Positions 57,434 to 64,000 of a stretch of 64,000 bases of DNA are shown here, piece after piece. Source of the DNA: Stenotrophomonas maltophilia. Lineage in GTDB: Bacteria > Pseudomonadota > Gammaproteobacteria > Xanthomonadales > Xanthomonadaceae. The stretch is taken from NCBI GenBank assembly GCA_002363385.1, contig DEVL01000003.1:505-64504 (forward strand), given 5' to 3'. Numbering within the stretch: position 1 is the first letter of the stretch; every line of letters begins with the position of its first letter. The notes below the pieces were generated by a model, which was not told the DNA's origin, made no database searches, and saw nothing but the letters and a program-made list of their open reading frames with translations. The position numbers and the translations under genes were made by a program.

Positions 57434-58852
57434 ATGCTGTTCGAGTGGCTGCTGGGTTCGTGGTTGTTGATGCTGGATTGGCTGATCCGGCTGGCCGCGC
57501 TGTTGTGGATTCCCAGCCGCACCACACCCGGTGCCGCACGGAGCTGGTTGCTGCTGGTCGGCTTCGTGCCGCTGCTCGGGCTGCCGCTGTATCTGCTGTT
57601 CGGTCATCCCTGGCTGTCGCGCCAGCGCGTGCAGCGCCAGGCCGAGGCCTCCCAGGTAATCCGCGAGGAACAGGCCCTGCAGCCACCGCTGCGCTGGACG
57701 CCGCCGCCGGAGACGGCCACCGCCGAGATCGTGCCGCTGATCGAGCGCCAGGGCGACTTCATGCCCATCCACGGCAATGCGGTGGATCTGCTCAATGACT
57801 ACGATGCCTCGCTGCAGGCCCTGATCGAGGATATCGACCAGGCCCGTGAACGCGTGCACCTGCTGTACTACCTGATGTTCGACGATGCGGTCGGCGAGGC
57901 CATCGTCGAGGCGCTGCAGCGGGCAGCCGCGCGCGGTGTGCACTGCCGTGTACTACTGGATGCGGTGGGTGCCAAGCGTGGGCTGCGCCACTATCGCCAT
58001 CGCCTGCAGGCGCTCGGCGTGGACGTGCGCGCCATGCTGCCCGGTGGTCTGCGCTGGCGCCGCAGTGGCCGCATGGACCTGCGCAACCACCGCAAGATCG
58101 CGGTGATCGACAACCGCGTCGGCTACATCGGCTCACAGAACCTGGCGCGCGCGCAGTTCGTCGCGGGGTTCCCGAACAAGGAGCTGGTGGCGCGCGTGCG
58201 CGGGCCGGTGGTGGCGCATCTGGAAGCGGTGTTCGCCAGCGACTGGTACATGGAAACCGGGCAGCGCCTGGATGTGCTCACCGCGGTGCCGGTGTGCTCG
58301 GCCGATGTACCGACCCAGCTGCTCCCCAGTGGCCCGGCGTACCCCTTCAGCAACGCGCGCGATGCGGTGAACGCGCTGATCCATCTGGCGCGTCGGCGCA
58401 TCGTGCTGGTCACGCCGTACTTCGTACCCGATGAGGCGACCTTGAGTGCGCTGCGCATCGCCGCCTTGTCCGGCGTGCAGGTGCAGCTGATCCTCTCGGC
58501 CAGCACCAACCAGCGGCTGACCTCGTGGGCGCAGGAGGCCTACTACGATGAGCTGCTGCGCAGCGGTGTGCGCATCGCGTTGTACGAACCGCATTTCCTG
58601 CATGCCAAGCACCTGACCGTCGATGAAGACATCGCTCTGGTCGGCTCGATCAATCTGGATATCCGTTCATTCGCGCTCAATGCCGAGATCGGCATGCTCT
58701 GTTATGACCGGGGCATGGTGCGACAGCTGGCGCAGATCGAAGCCGATTATCTCCAACAGTCCCGTCAGCTCGCACTGGCGACGTGGCGGCAACGGCCGGC
58801 GTGGAAGCGCAGCCGCGAAGGCATCGCACGGCTGGCCGATGCCCTGATGTAG
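57434..58852 (+). CDS. clsA: Cardiolipin synthase
   Basis: A 472-residue phospholipase-D-superfamily enzyme that joins two phosphatidylglycerols into cardiolipin at the inner membrane. Two N-terminal helices (about residues 3-25 and 38-57) anchor it. Both HKD motifs are present: NHRKIAVID and LHAKHLTVDED, each followed by the GS(Q/I)N element. Start at 57434 (MLFEWLLGSWLL) chosen because the first helix begins there. Probably transcribed on its own. Confidence 0.92.
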   Translation: MLFEWLLGSWLLMLDWLIRLAALLWIPSRTTPGAARSWLLLVGFVPLLGLPLYLLFGHPWLSRQRVQRQAEASQVIREEQALQPPLRWTPPPETATAEIVPLIERQGDFMPIHGNAVDLLNDYDASLQALIEDIDQARERVHLLYYLMFDDAVGEAIVEALQRAAARGVHCRVLLDAVGAKRGLRHYRHRLQALGVDVRAMLPGGLRWRRSGRMDLRNHRKIAVIDNRVGYIGSQNLARAQFVAGFPNKELVARVRGPVVAHLEAVFASDWYMETGQRLDVLTAVPVCSADVPTQLLPSGPAYPFSNARDAVNALIHLARRRIVLVTPYFVPDEATLSALRIAALSGVQVQLILSASTNQRLTSWAQEAYYDELLRSGVRIALYEPHFLHAKHLTVDEDIALVGSINLDIRSFALNAEIGMLCYDRGMVRQLAQIEADYLQQSRQLALATWRQRPAWKRSREGIARLADALM

Positions 58853-58894
58853 CCCGGTGTGACGCACGTGGACAGCCGTTCCACGCGCATCGCC

Positions 58895-58900
58895 TACAAT
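58895..58900 (+). promoter_or_regulatory. Candidate -10 box of the FAD/NAD(P) protein gene
   Basis: TACAAT, six bases before the ATG at 58907, consistent with a leaderless mRNA. Confidence 0.5.
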
Positions 58901-58906
58901 CGATAC

Positions 58907-60280
58907 ATGACTGCGTCCGATACCCACCGCCAGTGTGATCTGGCCATCGTCGGCGGCGGCGCTGCCGGCGTCCTCGTCGCGCTGCAGGCCCTGCGCCATG
59001 CGACGCGGCCGTCACGCATCGTGCTGTTCGAGCCGGCCTCGGTCCTCGCTGAAGGCATCGCCTACGCAACACCGTGGCCCGAGCATCTGCTCAACGTGCC
59101 GGCCGGCAAGATGAGCGGGCTGCCCGATCAGCCCGCGGATTTCCTTGATTACCTGATTGACAGCCAGGCGATTGCCGACGTGCCGCGCGACGTGCTGGCC
59201 GAGCAGTTCGTGCCGCGCCGCCATTACGCCGCGTACCTGCGTGAGCGGCTGGAGCAGGCAGGCGAGCGCAGCGCTGCGGCATTGGAGGTAGTGGAACAGC
59301 CGGTGTTCGCGCTGATGCCCACCCCACACGGCGTGCAACTGCGGCTCGACGACGACGTGACGTGGAGCGCGAAGCGCGTGGTGCTGGCCTGCGGCAACAG
59401 CATGCGCCCGCTGCCGGTGCCCGGGGCCGACGCACTGCCGCCCGCGCAGGTGGTGGAGGCGTGGGACTACGACGGGGTGCGTGTCCTGGCCGGTGACGAC
59501 GATCTGGCCATCATCGGCTCGGGCCTGAGCATGGCCGACAGCGTGGTCGCCCTCGCTGGCGCCGGTCATCGTGGCCGCATCTACGTGCTGTCGCGCCACG
59601 CGTTGCTTCCCCTGCCGCAGGCGCATGGCGCCGCGGTCACCTTCGATCCTCAGCCGTTGCTGGTGATGTCGCTGCGCCAGCGCGTGCGCGAGCTGCGCAC
59701 GCAGGCCGATGCCGCCGTGGCCCAGGGCATTCCATGGCAGAGCGTGATGGACCGCATCCGGCCGATGGGCCAGGCGCTGTGGTTGAGCCTGAGCGAGGCC
59801 GATCAACGCCGCTTCCTGCGCCATGTGGTGCGCCATTGGGACGTGCATCGCCATCGCATCGCCGAATCGGTGCATGCCCAGGTCGCCGAACTGGAGCGCA
59901 GCGGCCAGCTGCAGCGCCACCGCGCGCGGCTGGACACGCTGCTGGTGCAGGAACGTGGGCTCCAGCTGCACGGCCGCAGCCCGGACGGCGGCCTGCCGCC
60001 GCTGACCGTCGGCGCGGTGATCAACGCCACCGGGGTGGAGACCCGCGCACGGTCGATGCGTAATCCACTGGTCCAGCAGCTGCTCGCCGAGGGGTATGCC
60101 CGCCCGGGGCCGCACGGTCTGGGGCTGGATACCACCGTGGACGACGGTGCCCTGATCGATGGCCATGGCCAGCCGCAGCCGGCGATCCGGGTGGTCGGCA
60201 GCCTGCGCATCGGCACCTTGTGGGAGAGCCTGGCGATCCCGGAGCTGCGCGTGCAGGCCGAACAGGCCGCGCGCGGCTGA
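58907..60280 (+). CDS. FAD/NAD(P)-binding oxidoreductase-like protein
   Basis: A 457-residue protein of the NAD_binding_9 (FAD/NAD(P)-binding) group. The N-terminal Rossmann motif is LAIVGGGAAGVLVALQAL, and a second dinucleotide site reads LAIIGSGLSMADSVVAL near residue 200. ATPWPEHLLNVPAGKMSGLPD is typical of the group, whose members include putative hydroxyacylglutathione- or lysine-modifying-like flavoproteins without a proven reaction. The substrate is unknown. Transcribed alone between clsA and uvrD. Confidence 0.8.
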   Translation: MTASDTHRQCDLAIVGGGAAGVLVALQALRHATRPSRIVLFEPASVLAEGIAYATPWPEHLLNVPAGKMSGLPDQPADFLDYLIDSQAIADVPRDVLAEQFVPRRHYAAYLRERLEQAGERSAAALEVVEQPVFALMPTPHGVQLRLDDDVTWSAKRVVLACGNSMRPLPVPGADALPPAQVVEAWDYDGVRVLAGDDDLAIIGSGLSMADSVVALAGAGHRGRIYVLSRHALLPLPQAHGAAVTFDPQPLLVMSLRQRVRELRTQADAAVAQGIPWQSVMDRIRPMGQALWLSLSEADQRRFLRHVVRHWDVHRHRIAESVHAQVAELERSGQLQRHRARLDTLLVQERGLQLHGRSPDGGLPPLTVGAVINATGVETRARSMRNPLVQQLLAEGYARPGPHGLGLDTTVDDGALIDGHGQPQPAIRVVGSLRIGTLWESLAIPELRVQAEQAARG

Positions 60281-60331
60281 ACCCGTTCGGTCCGGGCGCC
60301 GCGTAACGACCCGGAGCGACCCGCCCGAGGG

Positions 60332-60337
60332 TAAAAT
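60332..60337 (+). promoter_or_regulatory. Candidate -10 box of uvrD
   Basis: TAAAAT, six bases before the uvrD ATG, consistent with leaderless initiation. I saw no LexA-type box. Confidence 0.45.
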
Positions 60338-60343
60338 GGGGAC

Positions 60344-62533
60344 ATGGATGTTTCCCACTTGCTCGACGGGTTGAACCCCGCCCAGCGCGAAGCTGTGTCC
60401 GCCCCGCCCGGCCACCATCTGGTGCTTGCCGGTGCCGGTTCCGGCAAGACCCGCGTGCTTATCCACCGCATCGCCTGGCTCAATGAAGTCTGCGGCGTGC
60501 CGACCCATGGCATCTTTGCGGTGACCTTCACCAACAAGGCCGCCGGCGAGATGCGTCACCGCATCGACCTGCAGCTGTCGCAGGGCAGCCGCGGCGCCTG
60601 GATCGGCACTTTCCACGGGCTGGCCCATCGCCTGCTGCGCCTGCACTTCCAGGACGCCAAGCTGCCCGACAGCTTCCAGGTGATGGATTCGGACGACCAG
60701 CTGCGGCTGGTCAAGCGCGTGGTCCAGCAGCTGGAGATCGACGACGGCAAGTTCCCGCCGAAGCAGATCGCCTGGTGGATCAACGAGCAGAAGGACGAGG
60801 GGCGCCGCCCGCAGCATATCCAGCCCGAGCCGCATGACGCGTGGCTGGAAACCATGCGCCAGGCCTACATCGCCTACCAGGAGCGCTGCGACCGCGCCGG
60901 TCTGGTCGATTTCGCCGAGCTGCTGCTGCGCGCGCATGAACTGCTGCGCGACAACCCGGCGCTGCTGGCCCACTACCGCTCGCGCTTCCGCGAGATCCTG
61001 GTGGACGAGTTCCAGGACACCAACGCCATCCAGTACGCCTTCGTGCGCGTGCTGGCCGGCGACACCGGCCACGTGTTCGTGGTCGGCGACGACGACCAGG
61101 CCATCTACGGTTGGCGCGGCGCCAAGGTCGAGAACGTCCAGCGCTTCCTGAAGGATTTCCCGGGTGCGCAGACCGTTCGCCTGGAACAGAACTACCGCTC
61201 CACCGCCAACATCCTCGGCGCGGCCAATGCCGTGATCGCGCACAACCCGGACCGCATCGGCAAAGAGTTGTGGACCGACAGCGGCGATGGCGATCCCATC
61301 GATCTGTACGCGGCCTACAACGAAATGGACGAGGCGCGTTACGTGGTCGAACGCGCGCGCCAGTGGGTGCGCGATGGCGGCAGCTACGGCGACGTCGCCG
61401 TGCTCTACCGCAGCAACGCACAGTCGCGCGCGTTCGAAGAATCCCTGCTTTCCGAGCAGGTGCCGTACCGTGTGTACGGCGGCATGCGCTTCTTCGAACG
61501 TGCCGAAATCAAGGACGCGCTGGCCTACCTGCGGTTGATGACCAACCGCAACGATGACGCCGCCTTCGAACGCGCGGTCAACACGCCCACGCGCGGCATC
61601 GGCGACCGCACCCTGGATGAAGTGCGCCGTCTCGCACGCGCCCACGCGATCTCGCTGTGGGAGGCCACCATGCTGACCACCCAGGGCAATGAACTGGCCG
61701 CACGCGCACGCAACGCGCTGGCCGGCTTCCTGGTGTTGGTCAATCAGCTCCAGGCTGAAGCCGATACGATGACCCTGGCCGAACGCATCGACCACGTGCT
61801 GATGCGTTCGGGCCTGCGCGAGCACTGGTCCAAGGAAAGCCGCAACGCGCTGGATTCGGAATCGCGCGCGGACAACCTGGACGAACTGGTCTCGGTAGCC
61901 TCGCGCTTCGTGCGTCGCGAGGACGATGTCGAAGAAACCCAGGACATGAGCGAGCTGGTCGCCTTCCTCGCCTATGCCTCGCTGGAGGCCGGCGAAGGCC
62001 AGGCCCAGGCCGGCGAAGAGGGCGTGCAGTTGATGACGCTGCACGCCGCCAAGGGCCTGGAATTCCCGCTGGTGTTCCTGGCCGGCATGGAAGACGGGCT
62101 GTTCCCGAGCGCGCGCTCGCTGGAAGAAAGCGGCCGGCTGGAAGAAGAGCGTCGCCTGGCGTATGTGGGCATTACCCGCGCGCGCCAGAAGCTGGTGCTC
62201 TGCTACGCCGAATCGCGCCGCATCCATGGCCAGGACAACTACAACGTGCCCTCGCGCTTCCTGCGCGAGATCCCGCGTGAGCTGGTCAACGAAGTGCGCC
62301 CCAAGGTGCAGGTCTCGCGCGGCACCTCGCTCGGTGCCAACCGGGTGATGGGCCACGCAGCGCTGGAAGCACCGCCGCTGAAGCTGGGCGCGATGGTCAA
62401 CCATCCCAAGTTCGGCGAAGGCATGGTCACCGACTACGAAGGCAGCGGCCAGCACGCCCGCGTGCAGGTCGAATTCATCGAGGCCGGCAGCAAGTGGCTG
62501 GTGATGGCGTACGCCAATTTGACGGTGCTCTGA
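60344..62533 (+). CDS. uvrD: DNA helicase II (UvrD)
   Basis: A 729-residue superfamily 1A 3'-5' helicase for nucleotide excision and mismatch repair. Motifs in order: Q-motif LNPAQREAV, Walker A AGAGSGKT (about 29-36), motif II DEFQDTN, motif III VGDDDQAIYGWRGA, motif IV/V YRSNAQSR and TLHAAKGLEF, motif VI VGITRARQKL. The C-terminus has a Tudor-like segment (MVNHPKFGEGMVTDYEG), expected for UvrD rather than Rep. Length is typical. Confidence 0.95.
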   Translation: MDVSHLLDGLNPAQREAVSAPPGHHLVLAGAGSGKTRVLIHRIAWLNEVCGVPTHGIFAVTFTNKAAGEMRHRIDLQLSQGSRGAWIGTFHGLAHRLLRLHFQDAKLPDSFQVMDSDDQLRLVKRVVQQLEIDDGKFPPKQIAWWINEQKDEGRRPQHIQPEPHDAWLETMRQAYIAYQERCDRAGLVDFAELLLRAHELLRDNPALLAHYRSRFREILVDEFQDTNAIQYAFVRVLAGDTGHVFVVGDDDQAIYGWRGAKVENVQRFLKDFPGAQTVRLEQNYRSTANILGAANAVIAHNPDRIGKELWTDSGDGDPIDLYAAYNEMDEARYVVERARQWVRDGGSYGDVAVLYRSNAQSRAFEESLLSEQVPYRVYGGMRFFERAEIKDALAYLRLMTNRNDDAAFERAVNTPTRGIGDRTLDEVRRLARAHAISLWEATMLTTQGNELAARARNALAGFLVLVNQLQAEADTMTLAERIDHVLMRSGLREHWSKESRNALDSESRADNLDELVSVASRFVRREDDVEETQDMSELVAFLAYASLEAGEGQAQAGEEGVQLMTLHAAKGLEFPLVFLAGMEDGLFPSARSLEESGRLEEERRLAYVGITRARQKLVLCYAESRRIHGQDNYNVPSRFLREIPRELVNEVRPKVQVSRGTSLGANRVMGHAALEAPPLKLGAMVNHPKFGEGMVTDYEGSGQHARVQVEFIEAGSKWLVMAYANLTVL

Positions 62534-62550
62534 GCAGCGCTCGTCATCCG

Positions 62551-62620
62551 GTAGTGCCGGCCGCTGGCCGGCTGCTCTTTGCCGAGGCGTTGTCGCGAGC
62601 CGGCCAGCGGCCGGCACTAC
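62551..62620. repeat. SMAG-like GTAG repeat dimer
   Basis: GTAGTGCCGGCCGCTGGCCGG on the left and GCCGGCCAGCGGCCGGCACTAC on the right, about 28 bases apart. The same pair occurs at 32968-33042. The terminal CTAC runs into the TACAAT promoter-like hexamer. Confidence 0.9.
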
Positions 62621-62622
62621 AA
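62617..62622 (+). promoter_or_regulatory. -10-like TACAAT formed at the repeat end
   Basis: TACAAT, with TAC contributed by the end of the repeat, 31 bases before the ATG at 62654. No clear -35 element lies in the repeat. Confidence 0.4.
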
Positions 62623-62653
62623 TGGCGGCATCCTTTTCGAACAGGCCCCCGCC

Positions 62654-63208
62654 ATGACCGATTCGCCGCTGCACCTCACCGTCAAATTGAATGCGAAGCT
62701 CCAGCCCGAACATCGCCATGAGCTGTTCGAAGATCCGCTCGATGCGCTGCTGGGCAGTGCCGAGCTGGGCGAGATCACGGGCGGCGGCACCGCGCTGACC
62801 GAAGACGGTGAAGTGGACTACGGCGATATCGAGGTCGCGTTGAACGATCCGGCCTCGCTGCCTGGCGTGATCGAGCTGCTGGAGCAGCTGGGTGCGCCGA
62901 AGGGCTCGCTGATCCAGCGCGAAGGCGCCCCCGATCAGCCGTTCGGCGTCACCGAAGGCCTGGCGTTGTATCTCAACGGCACCGATCTGCCTGATGAGGT
63001 CTACGAACAGTGTGATTCGAACTATGTGTTCGAACAGATCGTCGAGCGCATCGAAGGCCATGGCGAGATCTGCAGCTGGTGGCAGGGCCCGACCGAGACC
63101 GCGCTGTATCTGTATGGCGCCTCGTTCGGCACGATGCACGCGCGCATCGCCGATCTGCTGGCGAATTATCCGCTGTGCCAGGGCGCACGCGTGGTGCGCA
63201 CTGCCTGA
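62654..63208 (+). CDS. Uncharacterised acidic protein
   Basis: A 184-residue soluble, acidic protein with no signal peptide. It is marked by HRHELFEDPLDALLGSAELGEITGGGTAL, DYGDIEVAL and YLNGTDLPDEVYEQCDSNYVFEQI. I do not recognise a named family. The start at 62654 follows a repeat dimer. Its stop directly abuts the stop of the convergent ThuA gene with no gap, so any terminator must lie inside a coding region. Function unknown. Confidence 0.7.
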   Translation: MTDSPLHLTVKLNAKLQPEHRHELFEDPLDALLGSAELGEITGGGTALTEDGEVDYGDIEVALNDPASLPGVIELLEQLGAPKGSLIQREGAPDQPFGVTEGLALYLNGTDLPDEVYEQCDSNYVFEQIVERIEGHGEICSWWQGPTETALYLYGASFGTMHARIADLLANYPLCQGARVVRTA

Positions 63209-63940
63209 TCAGCAGTCCGGCGCGTGGCCTGCTGCATAGCGCAGGCCACGGCGCAGCTGCGCCCGCACATTCGGGTCGGCATACACCGCCGCGTCGTGGC
63301 CCAGCCCGGTGTACCAGCTGCGCCCGCCATCGAAGGGCCGGCACCAGGCGATGGGATGATCGGCGCCCATGGTGCCGCCGTCGTAGCGCGCTTCGTCCAC
63401 CGTCGCGATGACCTGCACCCTCCCACGCGGATTGCGCCGGTAGTTGTAGAGCTCATCGCGGATCGGCCATGCCGGGCCTGACGGTTTGCCGTCATGCTCA
63501 GGCTGCACAAGCGTGTTCTGCAGACCCTCGGGGTGCTTGTGGAACCACGCACCGACCAGCTCGCCATACCAGGGCCAGTCGTACTCGGTGTCGGCCGCGG
63601 CGTGCACGCCCATGAAGCCGCCGCCGTTGCGGATGAACTGCTCCATCGCCGCCTGTTGCGTGGCATCGAGTACATCGCCGGTGGTGTTGGCGAAGACCAC
63701 GGCGCGGTAGCGGGTAAGGTTGTCAGAGCGGAAATCGCGCGGATCGTCGCTTTGATCCGCCGTCATGCCGGCCTCGGCACTCAGCTCGCGCAGCGTCGCC
63801 ACGGCCACAGGAATCGAGTCGTGGTGGAACTTGGCGGTGCGGCTGAAGATCAGCACGCGGTCCGGACCCGGCGCGGCGGAAAGTCCGGGTAGCGGCAGCA
63901 GGGCCAGCGAGCACAGCAGGGCGATGAGCAGAGGGCGCAT
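63209..63940 (-). CDS. Secreted ThuA-domain protein
   Basis: A 243-residue protein with a signal peptide (MRPLLIALLCSLALLPLPGLSA). A ThuA (trehalose-utilisation-like) domain follows, shown by FSRTAKFHHDSIP, FANTTGDVLDATQQAAMEQFI, GGGFMGVHAAADTEYDWPWYGELVGAWF and HPIAWCRPFDGGRSWYTGLGHD. The domain resembles class I glutamine amidotransferases in fold; roles in sugar metabolism are proposed for the family but not defined. It is periplasmic by its signal. It ends flush against the preceding convergent gene. Confidence 0.85.
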   Translation of the reverse strand: MRPLLIALLCSLALLPLPGLSAAPGPDRVLIFSRTAKFHHDSIPVAVATLRELSAEAGMTADQSDDPRDFRSDNLTRYRAVVFANTTGDVLDATQQAAMEQFIRNGGGFMGVHAAADTEYDWPWYGELVGAWFHKHPEGLQNTLVQPEHDGKPSGPAWPIRDELYNYRRNPRGRVQVIATVDEARYDGGTMGADHPIAWCRPFDGGRSWYTGLGHDAAVYADPNVRAQLRRGLRYAAGHAPDC

Positions 63941-64000
63941 GCGCGAAGTCTGTCATGGGCGCTGTCGGTCTCCGTCCTGCGCTGCAGCACAGGCATCCCA

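Noticed and set aside
59012..63139. A minus-strand open frame of ~1375 codons antisense to the FAD protein gene and uvrD
   Set aside because: It is Arg/Gln/His-rich, has no domain, lies opposite strongly conserved genes and arises from high GC content with few stop codons.

Overview
The window is high-GC chromosomal DNA from a gammaproteobacterium of the Xanthomonadaceae, most likely Stenotrophomonas or a very close relative. Three things point there: the protein families and gene pairings (orphan GspE-like ATPase beside glyQS, rsmG-parAB, DcaP-type porin, S46 peptidase); eight intergenic loci with short stem-loops ending in GTAG/CTAC, which look like the SMAG (GTAG-type REP) repeats described in Stenotrophomonas maltophilia; and the dense, mostly housekeeping gene content. 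I see no tRNA, rRNA, insertion sequence, prophage or CRISPR array. The presence of rsmG-parA-parB suggests, without proving, that the region lies near the replication origin.

Layout. 1-8250: terminator of a gene outside the window, a ~600-base gap with inverted repeats, a PAS-type chemotaxis receptor, alpha/beta hydrolase-hemH, a secreted SYLF protein, tatABC and a membrane protein. 8387-14002: glutamine amidotransferase and orphan GspE-like ATPase (minus), then glyQS. 14287-22157: the TamA-TamB outer-membrane assembly pair and a secreted S46 dipeptidyl-peptidase. 22236-32904: an acetate-switch neighbourhood made of a CrbS-like transporter/kinase/receiver hybrid, a CrbR-like regulator and acetyl-CoA synthetase, with mntP under a yybP-ykoY manganese riboswitch between them and a DcaP porin plus MHS/MFS transporter diverging from acs. 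33082-40494: aldehyde dehydrogenase, two small uncharacterised genes, exonuclease III, GlsB-type protein, phosphopantetheinyl transferase, rsmG, parAB and a Cdd1/HhH protein. 40579-42695: sugar epimerase, GT2 glycosyltransferase and LAB_N membrane protein, a probable lipid-linked sugar unit. 42780-50584: DUF885 protein and a czcI-like/czcCBA heavy-metal efflux operon. 50670-51884: GT1 glycosyltransferase. 52083-56617: a compact five-gene operon of unknown function built around a Ycf46-like AAA+ ATPase and a membrane-anchored coiled-coil protein. 56846-63940: rpmB-rpmG, cardiolipin synthase, FAD/NAD(P) protein, UvrD helicase, an unknown protein and a ThuA-domain protein.

The best candidate for an undescribed system is the 52083-56617 operon. 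The other notable themes are the acetate-switch cluster with a predicted uptake route, -10 boxes placed only 6-7 bases before the start codon (probable leaderless mRNAs) for at least six genes, and GTAG repeats whose CTAC terminus appears to form part of -10 promoter hexamers. All function calls come from reading motifs and gene context by eye; no database search was run.
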